NCBI RefSeq assembly: GCF_003865135.1
Contig: NZ_BHZC01000001.1
Coordinates: 6,014,001-6,078,000, forward strand
From: Streptomyces chrestomyceticus JCM 4735
Lineage (GTDB): Bacteria; Actinomycetota; Actinomycetes; Streptomycetales; Streptomycetaceae
Direction: 5' to 3'
DNA: 64,000 nt
Position 1 is the first letter of the stretch, and every line of letters begins with the position of its first letter. Below, piece after piece: positions 26,552-35,019 of this stretch. A program made the translations under genes and the position numbers. The notes beneath the pieces were generated by a model that was not told the origin of the DNA, did no database searches, and saw only the letters and a list, made by a program, of their open reading frames with translations.

Positions 26552-27538
26552 ATGACCACCGCATCCGCCGCCTCCGGCGCCTCCCAGGAACCCGTCGGCC
26601 CCGTCGACTCCTCCCGCATACCCCGTTACGCGGGCCCGGCGACCTTCGCCCGGCTGCCCCGCCTCGACCAGGTGGGCACGGCCGACGTCGCGGTGGTCGG
26701 CGTCCCCTTCGACACCGGAGTCTCCTACCGCCCCGGCGCCCGCTTCGGCGGCAACGCCATCCGCGAGGCGTCGCGCCTGCTGCGCCCGTACAACCCGGCC
26801 CAGGACGCGTCCCCCTTCGCGCTCGCGCAGGTCGCGGACGCCGGTGACATCGCCGCCAACCCCTTCAACATCAACGAGGCCGTCGAGACCATCGAGGCCG
26901 CCGCCGACGACCTCCTGGACACCGGCGCCCGCCTGATGACGCTGGGCGGCGACCACACCATCGCGCTGCCCCTGCTGCGTTCCATGGCCAAGAAGCATGG
27001 CCCGGTCGCGCTGCTCCACTTCGACGCGCACCTGGACACCTGGGACACCTACTTCGGCGCCGAGTACACCCACGGCACCCCGTTCCGCCGCGCCGTCGAG
27101 GAAGGCATCCTCGACACCTCGGCCCTCTCCCACGTCGGCACCCGCGGCCCCCTCTACGGCAAGAAGGACCTCGACGACGACGAGAAGATGGGCTTCGGCA
27201 TCGTCACGTCGGCGGACGTCATGCGCCGCGGCGTCGACGAGGTCGCCGACCAGCTCCGCCAGCGCATCGGCGACCGCCCGCTGTACATCTCCATCGACAT
27301 CGACGTCCTGGACCCGGCCCACGCCCCCGGCACCGGCACCCCGGAGGCCGGCGGCCTGACCTCCCGGGAACTGCTGGAGATCCTGCGCGGCCTGGCCGGC
27401 TGCAACCTGGTCTCCGCCGACCTCGTGGAGGTGGCCCCCGCCTACGACCACGCCGAGATGACGTCGGTGGCGGCCTCCCACACGGCGTACGAGCTGACGA
27501 CGATCATGTCGCGGCAGATCGCGGCGTCGAGGGGCTGA
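26552..27538 (+). CDS. speB: Agmatinase / ureohydrolase family protein
   Basis: Mn-dependent ureohydrolase converting agmatine to putrescine and urea, or a related guanidino compound, 328 aa. The start is ATG at 26552 with no Shine-Dalgarno; TACCCT seven bases before the ATG may be a -10 box of a leaderless mRNA. An upstream frame to 26342 overlaps the divergent gene and is rejected. Metal motifs are [21 protein letters not shown] and [19 protein letters not shown], with substrate loop [14 protein letters not shown]. The distinction between agmatinase and guanidinobutyrase cannot be made from the sequence alone. Confidence 0.93.
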   Translation: MTTASAASGASQEPVGPVDSSRIPRYAGPATFARLPRLDQVGTADVAVVGVPFDTGVSYRPGARFGGNAIREASRLLRPYNPAQDASPFALAQVADAGDIAANPFNINEAVETIEAAADDLLDTGARLMTLGGDHTIALPLLRSMAKKHGPVALLHFDAHLDTWDTYFGAEYTHGTPFRRAVEEGILDTSALSHVGTRGPLYGKKDLDDDEKMGFGIVTSADVMRRGVDEVADQLRQRIGDRPLYISIDIDVLDPAHAPGTGTPEAGGLTSRELLEILRGLAGCNLVSADLVEVAPAYDHAEMTSVAASHTAYELTTIMSRQIAASRG

Positions 27539-27541
27539 GGG

Positions 27542-27618
27542 CTGCTGTCCGGCTCCGGGCGGTGCTGCTGCTCGGAGCCGGTCGGCCTGCTGTCCGGCTC
27601 CGGCCGGTGCTGCTGCTC
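27542..27618. repeat. 32-bp direct repeat with hairpin after agmatinase
   Basis: Two 32-bp copies beginning CTGCTGTCCGGCTCCGG (27542-27573 and 27587-27618) differ at one base. In the first copy CCGGCTCCG pairs with CGGAGCCGG (27549-27557 / 27573-27581), which may act as a terminator. Confidence 0.75.
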
Positions 27619-27642
27619 AGCTCCGGCGTGTCGCGGGGCGTG

Positions 27643-28047
27643 TCAGGACGTACTGGGCCGGTACCAGCGGTGGTAGATCCTCACGGCTTCCTCCGGCGGA
27701 TGGTTCGGCAGTTGGGTCACCTCGCCGTCGACCTTGGAGATCGCCACGTTGCTGCCGCCGGGTCCGGCCGGCGGCGCCTGCGGGTCCGCCGGAGCCGGCC
27801 AGCTCGCGCGTACCAGGTAGCCGACGTCGAATTCGTGGACGAAGAGGCCGGACGGGCCGCCGGGCGACCCGACTTCGCGGAAGTAGCGGCGGCCGATTTC
27901 CCTCGCCTCCTCAGGCGTCGTCGGCACCGGCCGTGGTCCGTCGTCCGCCGTACCCGGGTGTGGCGGGGGTGAGGGCGGGGGCGGAGGAGGCGGGGGAGGT
28001 GTGGGTGGGTGACCGGAAACATGGACCGGGATGTCGGACTCTGCCAT
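27643..28047 (-). CDS. Small proline-rich protein with Imm35/YrhB-like C-terminal domain
   Basis: Uncharacterised 134-residue soluble protein. The start at 28047 has a GGAGGGG box. Residues about 12-30 are almost pure proline (PPTPPPPPPPPPSPPPHPG). The rest, from EEAREIGRRYFREVG through NVAISKVDGEVTQLPNHPPEEAVRIY, resembles the Imm35/YrhB type of small alpha/beta proteins, in which a DK-x-TG-x-V-like strand precedes a C-terminal helix. This assignment is weak. No toxin partner is adjacent, so an immunity role is not supported by context. Confidence 0.7.
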   Translation of the reverse strand: MAESDIPVHVSGHPPTPPPPPPPPPSPPPHPGTADDGPRPVPTTPEEAREIGRRYFREVGSPGGPSGLFVHEFDVGYLVRASWPAPADPQAPPAGPGGSNVAISKVDGEVTQLPNHPPEEAVRIYHRWYRPSTS

Positions 28048-28100
28048 GAACTGCCCCTCCTGCGGCACGGAAACTGCCGTTGGTCCTGTCAAGCTTCGCG

Positions 28101-29075
28101 TCAACGGTGGTCAACTCCCCCCACGTCGCGCCCGCCCGCACGGTTCTCCCCGGAGGCGGGTTTCAGCACAGTGGCGGATTCCTCCGGGCGGGACGCGTGC
28201 GTGAGCACGTCGAGGCAGGCGCGGACGGGCGGCGTTTCCGTACGAGGGCGCCACGCCGCCTGCACATGGCGGCGCAGCGGCGGATCCGTCGGTACGCACA
28301 CCACGTCGGACGGCACCTGCTGCAGCGCCGCGTCCGGTATGAGCGCGGCGGTCAGGCCGGACGCCACCAGTGCGAGCTGGGTGGCGTGGTCGCCGACGCT
28401 GTAGCGGATCTCCGGCTCGACACCATGGGCGCGCAGGGCCTGTACGAGCGCTTCGCGCGGTTCGGCCCCCGGCGGACACGCCGCCCACGGAACGCCGCCG
28501 AGGTCGGCGAGGCGCAGCACGGGCCGGGCACCGAGCGGGTGGTCCGCGTGCAGCGCCACCTGTGCCTCCTCCGTGACGATCGTCCGGACGGCGACGCCTT
28601 CCGGAATGTGCCGCGGCCGGTTCGCCCAGTTCTCGATGAGCAGCAGGTCCAGCTCGCCGTGCAGCAGGGCGGGGAGCAGACCGGTCACTTCGCCGTCGCG
28701 CACCGACGGAGTGAGCCGCGGATGGCGTGCGCCCAGAGTGGCCAGCGCGGCGGGCAGCAGGGTGCGGATGGCGCTGCCCACGGCACCGATCCGTAGCGGA
28801 CCCAGAACCTCCGTTCCCAGCGCGGCCAGATCCTGCTCGGCAGCGCCCACCCGGGACATGACCGCGGCCGCGTGATCCGCCAGCACCCGGCCGGCGTGCG
28901 TCAGCCGTACGCTGCGCCCCTCCGGCTCCAAGAGCCGGTGCCCGCACTCCCGTTCCAGCTTGCTGAGCTGCTGGCTCATCCCGGACGCCGTGATGTGCAG
29001 GGCCTGTGCGGCGCGTGCGATGGACCCGTGGGTGTCCACCGCAGCCAGGGCACGCAGTCGCTCCAAGTTGATCAT
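28101..29075 (-). CDS. LysR-family transcriptional regulator
   Basis: LysR-type regulator, 324 aa. The N-terminal winged HTH covers residues 1-60 (MINLERLRALAAVDTHGSIA, ALHITASGMSQQLSKLEREC). The effector domain includes PLRIGAVGSAIRTLLPAAL and DLLLIENWANRPRHIPEGV. It diverges from the DMT-family transporter gene (start 29168, 92-bp gap), the classic LysR/target layout, so it probably regulates that exporter. Inducer unknown. Confidence 0.92.
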   Translation of the reverse strand: MINLERLRALAAVDTHGSIARAAQALHITASGMSQQLSKLERECGHRLLEPEGRSVRLTHAGRVLADHAAAVMSRVGAAEQDLAALGTEVLGPLRIGAVGSAIRTLLPAALATLGARHPRLTPSVRDGEVTGLLPALLHGELDLLLIENWANRPRHIPEGVAVRTIVTEEAQVALHADHPLGARPVLRLADLGGVPWAACPPGAEPREALVQALRAHGVEPEIRYSVGDHATQLALVASGLTAALIPDAALQQVPSDVVCVPTDPPLRRHVQAAWRPRTETPPVRACLDVLTHASRPEESATVLKPASGENRAGGRDVGGVDHR

Positions 29076-29167
29076 GCGCTCAGGCTAGCTACTCGTAAGC
29101 AGAGGTACTGAGTTGTGGTGACAGAACGTCGCTTTTGTTGATGGGTGGTGGGGGTCAGAGTGGAGAA

Positions 29168-30268
29168 ATGAGGGATTCAGGAGGCGGCGCATGCCAGACG
29201 GGCCGGGCCGGCCGGTCCGATCAGACCGATCGGACCGGTGCGGCGGTGGGGTGCGGCGGCGGCATACGCGGCATGCCCGTATGGATGGTGATCGGCGGCA
29301 GCCTCTGCATCTCCGCGTCCGCCGCCTTCGTCGAACTGTCCGGTACGAGCGCGGGGACGGCCGCCTTCTTCCGCTGCGCCATCGCGCTGACCGTACTGGT
29401 GCCGCTCGCGCTCGCGGAACGGCGAGCGGCCGGACGGCGGGCGTGGCGGCTGCGGCGTCTGGACCTGGCCGCGGGCCTGGCGCTCGGTGTCGACTTCGTG
29501 TTCTGGGCCGCGGCGGTGCACAGCGTCGGAGCGTCCGTCACCACCGTGATAGTCAACATCCAGGTGGTGGTCTACCCGCTGCTGGCGCGGCTCTTCACCC
29601 GTACTCCCGTGCCACGGCGCTTCGTTGTCGTGGCCCCCGTCATGCTGCTGGGAATCGCCCTGGCCAGCGGGGCCGTCGGCGTTCCGGTCCAGGGCAGCGA
29701 CCCCGCGCGGGGAGCGGTGTTCGGGCTGATCGCCGGCTGCGGGTACGCGGGATATCTCTTCCTGATGCGACTCGGCGGCGGGCAGGGGCACACCGTCAGC
29801 CCGGTGTGCACGTCCACCGCGGCCGCCGCGACCGCCGCCGCCCTCCTGGGGGGAGCGTGGACGGGCATCGACTTCTCCCTCGACGGTCGCGCCTGGGCCT
29901 GGCTGACGGTGCTGGCTCTCGTCGGGCAGGTCCTCGCCTGGCTGATGCTGACGCCCGCGCTGCCGAAACTGCCGCCCGATGTCGGCGCCGCGTTGCTTCT
30001 TCTTCAGCCGGTGATGGCGGTCGGCCTCGGAATGGCGGTCGGGGAACGCCCCACCGCGGGCCAGTTCGGGGGATGCGCGCTGGTTGTCCTGATGGTGTGG
30101 TGCGTCGGCCCGGCGGGTCCGGGGCGGGTCCGGAAGGTGGCGATCACCAGGGCAGGTCGGGTCCGGGCCTGGGTCCGGGTCCCGGGCCGGTCCCGGGTTC
30201 GGTTCAGGAAGGCTCCGGGACCGGGGCGCCGATGTCGTGGGCCCGGTCCAGGCCCAGGGCCCGGTTGA
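29168..30268 (+). CDS. EamA/DMT-family membrane transporter
   Basis: Ten-helix drug/metabolite transporter, probably an exporter of amino acids or small metabolites. The ATG at 29168 (GGAG six to nine bases upstream) gives 366 aa; an upstream ATG at 29135 is possible. A Gly/Arg-rich cytosolic head of about 35 residues precedes the first membrane segment (PVWMVIGGSLCISASAAFVE). The inverted EamA repeats follow (GLALGVDFVFWAAAVHSVGA, TTVIVNIQVVVYPLLARLF; second half from AVFGLIAGCGYAGYLFL). The basic C-terminal tail beyond WCVGPAGPG is about 45 residues of Arg/Gly/Pro. The 3' end overlaps the convergent SDR gene by 65 bp, so the tail looks like run-through after loss of an earlier stop. Confidence 0.88.
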   Translation: MRDSGGGACQTGRAGRSDQTDRTGAAVGCGGGIRGMPVWMVIGGSLCISASAAFVELSGTSAGTAAFFRCAIALTVLVPLALAERRAAGRRAWRLRRLDLAAGLALGVDFVFWAAAVHSVGASVTTVIVNIQVVVYPLLARLFTRTPVPRRFVVVAPVMLLGIALASGAVGVPVQGSDPARGAVFGLIAGCGYAGYLFLMRLGGGQGHTVSPVCTSTAAAATAAALLGGAWTGIDFSLDGRAWAWLTVLALVGQVLAWLMLTPALPKLPPDVGAALLLLQPVMAVGLGMAVGERPTAGQFGGCALVVLMVWCVGPAGPGRVRKVAITRAGRVRAWVRVPGRSRVRFRKAPGPGRRCRGPGPGPGPG

Positions 30269-31034
30269 GGCGTCCTGAGACGCGCGTGGTCGTCGTGCGG
30301 GGAAGGATCCGGGTGGCCCAGGTGATGGCCCGCAGGCCGGTGCGCCCGGGATAGGCGTTGACGGCTCCCTCGGCGAACGCGTCGAGGGTCCGGGCGGCGA
30401 CCGTCTCGGGCCGGTCGGTGAAGGCCGGCTTCAGGGCGGCGGTGGTGCCTTCGAAGAACGAGGTGGTGGTGGGCCCGGGGTGGGCCGCCATGACCCGGAC
30501 CCCGCTCCCGCGGAACTCCTCGGCCAGCGCCTCGGTGAAGGACAGGACATACGCCTTGGTGGCCGCGTAGGTCGCCAGGTACGGCATGGCCTGGAAGGCG
30601 GCCGTAGACGCCACGTTGATGATGCCGCCGCTGCTCCGCGCGACCATCTTGCCGCCCAGCGCGTGGGAGAGCCGGGTGAGAGCGACGATGTTCAGCTCGA
30701 CGCTGTCGATGTGCCGGTTCTGCGGGGAGCCGAGGAACGGGCCGACGGCGCCGGCGCCCGCGTTGTTGACCAGCAGGTCGATGGCGATGTCCCGCCGGTC
30801 GAGCGCCGCGACCAGCCGGGAGACGCCGTCGGGTGCGGCAAGATCGGCCACCTCGGTCGTCACCTCGGCGCCGTACTCCTCGCGTACGGAGTCGGCGACC
30901 CGGCGCAGCGCGTCGCCGGAGCGGGCCACGAGGACGAGGCGGGCGCCGCGCCGGGCGAGTTCCCGGGCGTACGCCTCGCCCAGACCTTTCGAGGCGCCCG
31001 TGACCAGGGCGGTGATGCCGGAGTAGCGGGTCAT
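30204..31034 (-). CDS. Short-chain dehydrogenase/reductase
   Basis: Classical SDR oxidoreductase, 276 aa. The start at 31034 has AAGGGA upstream; the longer frame to 31202 crosses the operators and the MarR start. Motifs are TALVTGASKGLGEAYARELA (cofactor loop TGxxxGxG), LLVNNAGAG (NNAG), the catalytic Ser in INVASTAAF and YAATKAYV (YxxxK), then HPGPTTTSFF. The protein is of the DltE/YqjQ type, which commonly acts on lipophilic aldehydes or ketones; the substrate is unknown. Divergent from a MarR gene and flanked by two MarR-type palindromes, so derepression by a phenolic or oxidant is plausible. Confidence 0.92.
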   Translation of the reverse strand: MTRYSGITALVTGASKGLGEAYARELARRGARLVLVARSGDALRRVADSVREEYGAEVTTEVADLAAPDGVSRLVAALDRRDIAIDLLVNNAGAGAVGPFLGSPQNRHIDSVELNIVALTRLSHALGGKMVARSSGGIINVASTAAFQAMPYLATYAATKAYVLSFTEALAEEFRGSGVRVMAAHPGPTTTSFFEGTTAALKPAFTDRPETVAARTLDAFAEGAVNAYPGRTGLRAITWATRILPRTTTTRVSGRLNRALGLDRAHDIGAPVPEPS

Positions 31035-31084
31035 GCGCGGTCCCTTCGTTCCACGGCGGGCCACATCACGGACGCGCCGCACAT

Positions 31085-31105
31085 GTACTTCGAGACTCGA
31101 AGTAC
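31085..31105. promoter_or_regulatory. MarR operator 1 (21-bp perfect palindrome)
   Basis: Two 10-bp arms, GTACTTCGAG and CTCGAAGTAC, around a central A (31095), lying 51 bp upstream of the SDR start. The symmetric core CTTCGAG-N-CTCGAAG recurs at 31127-31141. Confidence 0.8.
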
Positions 31106-31125
31106 CTTCGCCGGAAAAGGTAACA

Positions 31126-31142
31126 GCTTCGAGTCTCGAAGC
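31126..31142. promoter_or_regulatory. MarR operator 2 (17-bp perfect palindrome)
   Basis: Arms GCTTCGAG and CTCGAAGC around a central T. The centre lies 39 bp from operator 1 and 27 bp upstream of the MarR ATG. GTTAAT at 31147-31152, eight bases before the ATG, may be the -10 of a leaderless MarR transcript. Confidence 0.8.
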
Positions 31143-31160
31143 AAGTGTTAATCTCGGACC

Positions 31161-31586
31161 ATGACCGACCCGCTGCTGGAATCGGTGGTGCGCGCCAACC
31201 ACGAACTGTTCATGCGCACCGGTGACCGGGTCTCCCGGCCGCTGGAGGAAATGGGTCTCACCCTGGCGACCGCGCAGGCCCTGTGGGCCATCGACCCGGA
31301 CCGGCCGCCGCCGTCGATGAAGGTGCTGGCGGGCCGGCTGTACTGCAACGCGCCCAACCTGAGCTTCGTCGTCAACCAGTTGGTCGACCGCGGACTCGTC
31401 GAGCGCGGCACCGACCCCGCCGACCGGCGGGCCCGGGTGGCTGTACTGACCGGGCGGGGCCGGGAGATGCGGGAGCGGGTCGTGGACCTGCTGCTGCGGC
31501 AGAGCCCGTTCGCGGAGTGCGACGCCGAGGAGCTGCGCCGCCTCGCCGAGCTGCTGGAGCGGGCGCTGGACGGGTCGGCCGACTGA
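31161..31586 (+). CDS. MarR-family transcriptional regulator
   Basis: Winged-helix repressor, 141 aa. The HTH region is PSMKVLAGRLYCNAPNLSFVVNQLVDRGLVERG and the wing carries DPADRRARVAVLTGRGREMRE. The dimerization helices at both ends are normal for MarR. No Cys is placed as in the OhrR N-terminal sensor position (a Cys lies in LYCNAPN). No Shine-Dalgarno is seen, so the transcript is probably leaderless. The two palindromes in the divergent spacer make autorepression plus control of the SDR gene very likely. Confidence 0.93.
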   Translation: MTDPLLESVVRANHELFMRTGDRVSRPLEEMGLTLATAQALWAIDPDRPPPSMKVLAGRLYCNAPNLSFVVNQLVDRGLVERGTDPADRRARVAVLTGRGREMRERVVDLLLRQSPFAECDAEELRRLAELLERALDGSAD

Positions 31587-31745
31587 GCTTGTTCCTCGGC
31601 CTCGGCCTCGGCCTCAGCCCCGGCATCGGAGGAGTAGCCGGTCGGGCTCCTGACAGTTCCGGCCGCACCGCCCGGCCGGCCGTGCGCGACCAGGCCCTTG
31701 TCCAATGCGGATTCCGGCCCTGGTCGCTCTGCCTGTCCCGGCCGT

Positions 31746-32663
31746 TTACGGTGCGGGCGGCGGCCACGGAACGTCGGCCAGTGCCGGGATCACCTGCTCC
31801 TCCTCATAGGCGAGGTGGGCGCGCAATTCGGCGGACATCCGATCCAGATCGGTGAGGAAACGTTTCGGGTCGGCGGTGCCGATATCCGCCAGGAGGGCCA
31901 GCAGGTCGTTCTGGATACGGGCGATGGTGCGGTGTTCCTCCTGGAGCCGGTCGATGGCGGGCCGCAGCTCGGGGTGATAGCGGGCGACGGAGGGAAATAC
32001 GTGCGCGTCCTCGCCGGTGTGGTGGAATTCCAGGCTCTGGCAGAACGCCAGACAGTGCTGCCGGATCTGCAGCCCGAGCCCCGGCGCCGGCGGCGCGCCC
32101 GGTCCCTGGTGAGCGACCCGCGCCGCGAGGTGGGCTTCCGCCTCGTCGCGTACGTGCCGCAACTGCGCGCGCAACCATGTATGCACCTGTACGAGCTTGT
32201 CGGCGAGCGTGGTCACGGCGACCGGATTCTCTCCGTCCGCTGCCACGTACTCGCGCTCGGCCGATTCCAGCACCACGACCGGCAGCGTGCGGGACGTAGC
32301 CGCCTGATAATCGCCGTACCCAGGTGCCACGTTCACCACCTGCGCGAACAGCCGGTCGCGGTGCTCACCCTCGGCAGGCACCGCGATCGCGTCGAACGCT
32401 TCCGTGCCGAACTCCACCCGCACCTGCGGGCGCGCGAGCAGGTTCCGGTACCAGTCGGGGTGGTCCGGCGCGCCGAGATTCGACCCGACGACGAGCAGCA
32501 GACCGCCGTCGCGGACGCACCCGAGGGGCACGGTGTGCGGCTTCCCGGACGTGGCGCCGGTGGTGGTCAACAGAAGAAGGTCACTGCCCTCGAACGGGCC
32601 ACCGACTTTTCCACCGTTGGCTCGAAACTCGGCGATGACCGATTGGTTGAAGGACTGGGACAT
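31746..32663 (-). CDS. Deazaflavin-dependent nitroreductase-like domain fused to hemerythrin HHE domain
   Basis: A 305-residue two-domain protein. Residues about 1-135 are a Ddn-type F420-dependent nitroreductase/quinone reductase fold (LLLLTTTGATSGKPHTVPLG, LLVVGSNLGAPDHPDWYRNL, RPQVRVEFG). Residues about 150-300 are a hemerythrin/HHE helical bundle expected to bind a di-iron centre (VHTWLRAQLRHVRDE, SLEFHHTGEDAHVFPSV, LQEEHRTIARI, AHLAYEEEQVIPAL). The fusion couples a deazaflavin reductase to an O2- or NO-responsive iron domain, suggesting a redox or nitrosative-stress role (inference). Start ATG at 32663 with GGAGAG 12 bases upstream. Convergent with marR. Confidence 0.88.
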   Translation of the reverse strand: MSQSFNQSVIAEFRANGGKVGGPFEGSDLLLLTTTGATSGKPHTVPLGCVRDGGLLLVVGSNLGAPDHPDWYRNLLARPQVRVEFGTEAFDAIAVPAEGEHRDRLFAQVVNVAPGYGDYQAATSRTLPVVVLESAEREYVAADGENPVAVTTLADKLVQVHTWLRAQLRHVRDEAEAHLAARVAHQGPGAPPAPGLGLQIRQHCLAFCQSLEFHHTGEDAHVFPSVARYHPELRPAIDRLQEEHRTIARIQNDLLALLADIGTADPKRFLTDLDRMSAELRAHLAYEEEQVIPALADVPWPPPAP

Positions 32664-33177
32664 GCTGGTGTCGCTCTCCGAAAAGTGAAAGGGAGTAAGG
32701 GAGAAAGGAAAGAGGGTGCGGGGGGGGGCGCGCGGGCAGGCTGACGCTTACGGCGCGCGGCAGTGGCCGCACGCGGCCTCGTTCGGAGAAAACACCGGTT
32801 ACCTGTCGTGCCACCGGTTGCGGGCCGTGCAATCGATCACGTTTCGCATAATCGATTACCCGCTACGTCATCGACTACATGTCATGGATGACGCGCGTCC
32901 CACGCCGTACGCAGAACGCCGGAACCAGAACGGGGCAGGAACCTGCATCGGGACCGGAACGAGGGAACCGGAATGCCGGAACCGGAATACAACCCGGCAT
33001 GCGATGCACCGCCGCGCGCGCACTTGGCGCGCTGATGTCAGGCTCAGCCCGTGGAGTATGAACTCATGGCGTCGTCCCTGGAGAAAGGTGTGTCGCCCGA
33101 CCGCCGGCCGGCCCACTGCTCTTTGGCCGACGTCACGCGCACACGCGTCCCTATTAGACCCAGCGGCCGACGGCTCG
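32664..33177. other. 514-bp gene-free interval with an AT-rich palindromic island
   Basis: No convincing gene. It contains a purine-rich tract (about 32690-32716) and a run of nine G (32720-32728). An unusually AT-rich stretch (32831-32895) carries AATCGAT at 32831 and 32850, ATCGACT at 32870, and the 10-bp palindrome TAATCGATTA (32849-32858). A GGAACC-rich stretch follows. An open frame from 32884 to 33189 has atypical Arg/Asn/Thr-rich composition and is not called. Confidence 0.6.
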
Positions 33178-34863
33178 TCAACCGGGTGATGACGGCGTGG
33201 GCCCGTACTCCGGCTGCCACATCGCGTCCTGCACCGCCTGGACGACATCGTCGGGAGCCACGCGCGCGACTCCTTCACCGACGGCCGCCCGTACCACCGC
33301 GACCGCGACGGCAGCCGAAGAAGCACGCAGATTCTCCACCTGCGGCAGCAGCGGCGCGCCCGGCCCGCCGCCGGTACGGTCGCCGGCCTGCCCGGCGACC
33401 GCGTCGGCGGCGGCCAGCAGCATCCCGGGCGTCAGCCGCTCGGCGCGCGAGACCACCACGCCCAGCCCGAGCCCCGGGTAGACGAGAGCGTTGTTGGCCT
33501 GGCCGATGACGTGCCGGACGCCGTCGATCTCCACCGGGTCCACCGGGATGCCGGCCGTCGTCAGGGCCTTGCCGCCGGTCCAGCGCAGCAGGTCCGCGGG
33601 CATCGCCTCGATCTTCTCGGTCGGATTGGAGAGCGGAAAGATGACGGGCCGCTCGACGTGCTCCGCCATCTCCCGCACGATCTGCCGGGTGAAGGCACCG
33701 CGTACGGTCGAGGTGCCGATCAGTACGGTCGGGTGCACGTTCCGTACGACCGTCAGCAGATCGATGCCGTCGCGTCCGGCACCGTCGCCCCTCCAGTTCT
33801 CGACCTCTTCTTCGGGCCGGGCGTAACCCCGCTGATAGTCGCGCAGCCCGTCCATGCCGTCGAGCAGCAGCCCCGGCCGGTCGACGAGCCAGATACGGCG
33901 GGTCGCTTCGGCGCCGTCCAGGCCCTCGCGGACCATGGCCTCGCGGAGCTGGTCGGCGATGCCGACGCCGGCTGTCCCGGCCCCGAACACCACGACGCGC
34001 TGCTCGCGGAACGGCACGCCGGTGACGTCGAGCGCGGACCGGACTGCGGCGAGCGTGATGGCGCCGGTGCCCTGCATGTCGTCGTTGATCATGCGGTAGC
34101 GCCCGCCGTACCGCTCCAGGAAGCGCCGCGCGTTGCCCGCGCCGAAATCCTCGAAGTGCAGGAGCGCGTCCGGGTACAGCGTCGAGACCGTGTCCAGATA
34201 CGCGGCGACGAAGGTGTCGTAGCGTTCGCCGCGCGCCCGGCTGTGCCGTACGCCGAGGTACAGCGGATCGTTGAGCAGCGTCTCGTTGTCCGTACCGACG
34301 TCCAGGACCACCGCCAGGCAGCGCGCGGGATCGATGCCCGCGGCCGCCGTGTACACGGCCAGCTTGCCCACCGAAATCTGGATTCCGTGCACGCCCCAGT
34401 CGCCGATGCCGAGGATCTGCTCGGCGTCGGTGACGACGACCAGGTCCACCTCGTCCGGCGCGAGATCCAGTTCCTCGAAGGAGCGGCGCAGGTCCTGGGG
34501 CCGGTCGATGGAGAGGAAGACGCCGCGCGGGCGCCGGTACTCATGGCTGTACGTCTTGATCGCCTCGCCCACGGTCGGGTCGTAGACGATGGGCAGCAGC
34601 TCGGCGAGGTGATCGGTGAGCAGCCGGTGGTAAAGGACCTCGTTGCGGTCGTGCAACTGCTCCAGATGGATGTACGCGGCCAGGTCGTCGGGCTGGCGGC
34701 GCAACTGCTCGTACGCGCGCCGCGCCTGCTGGTCCAGCGTGAGCACCGCGTCGGGCAGCCGGCCGACGAGGCCGAGGCGGTCGCGTTCGGCGGCGGTGAA
34801 GGCGGTTCCGCGGTTGGTCAGCGGATCGTTCATGACCCACGGGAGCCGCGGCTGTCTGCTCAT
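33178..34863 (-). CDS. NAD-dependent malic enzyme (malate dehydrogenase, oxaloacetate-decarboxylating)
   Basis: Oxidatively decarboxylates malate to pyruvate, linking the TCA cycle to gluconeogenesis and acetyl-CoA supply. 561 aa, the long NAD-type. The N-terminal domain has LLPIVYDPTVGEAIKTYSH, with the catalytic Tyr. Then GDWGVHGIQISVGKLAVYTA (catalytic Lys), FEDFGAGNARRFLERY and NDDMQGTGAITLAAV (metal-binding Asp residues) are seen. The NAD Rossmann motif is VVFGAGTAGVGIADQL, followed by IFPLSNPTEKIEA. A C-terminal Gly/Ala-rich insert (GQAGDRTGGGPGAPLLPQ) precedes the final helices. Monocistronic in appearance. Confidence 0.94.
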   Translation of the reverse strand: MSRQPRLPWVMNDPLTNRGTAFTAAERDRLGLVGRLPDAVLTLDQQARRAYEQLRRQPDDLAAYIHLEQLHDRNEVLYHRLLTDHLAELLPIVYDPTVGEAIKTYSHEYRRPRGVFLSIDRPQDLRRSFEELDLAPDEVDLVVVTDAEQILGIGDWGVHGIQISVGKLAVYTAAAGIDPARCLAVVLDVGTDNETLLNDPLYLGVRHSRARGERYDTFVAAYLDTVSTLYPDALLHFEDFGAGNARRFLERYGGRYRMINDDMQGTGAITLAAVRSALDVTGVPFREQRVVVFGAGTAGVGIADQLREAMVREGLDGAEATRRIWLVDRPGLLLDGMDGLRDYQRGYARPEEEVENWRGDGAGRDGIDLLTVVRNVHPTVLIGTSTVRGAFTRQIVREMAEHVERPVIFPLSNPTEKIEAMPADLLRWTGGKALTTAGIPVDPVEIDGVRHVIGQANNALVYPGLGLGVVVSRAERLTPGMLLAAADAVAGQAGDRTGGGPGAPLLPQVENLRASSAAVAVAVVRAAVGEGVARVAPDDVVQAVQDAMWQPEYGPTPSSPG

Positions 34864-34952
34864 CCGTCCGCACTCCCCGGCGCTCGTCTGCCGCCAGCCG
34901 GGCCAGTCCCACGGGCCCCGGCCGTTTACGCATGCCCCGCCAGTCTCACGCG

Positions 34953-34995
34953 AGAGCCCCGCCCCCGCATCCGGTGGATACGGGAACGGGGCTCT
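34953..34995. terminator. Hairpin downstream of the TetR/YhgE operon
   Basis: AGAGCCCCG (34953-34961) pairs perfectly with CGGGGCTCT (34987-34995), and internal CCCG..ATCC / GGAT..CGGG extends the stem. It lies just after the TetR stop and before the malic enzyme start. Confidence 0.7.
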
Positions 34996-35019
34996 GACCT
35001 GCGTGTAAGCGCGTTCGGC

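Noticed and set aside
27643..28047. Toxin-immunity pair
   Set aside because: Only a weak Imm35-like resemblance, with no toxin or secretion gene adjacent.
32884..33189. Small plus-strand gene between the hemerythrin fusion and malic enzyme genes
   Set aside because: Arg/Asn/Thr-rich product without family features, no Shine-Dalgarno, and its end overlaps the malic enzyme gene.
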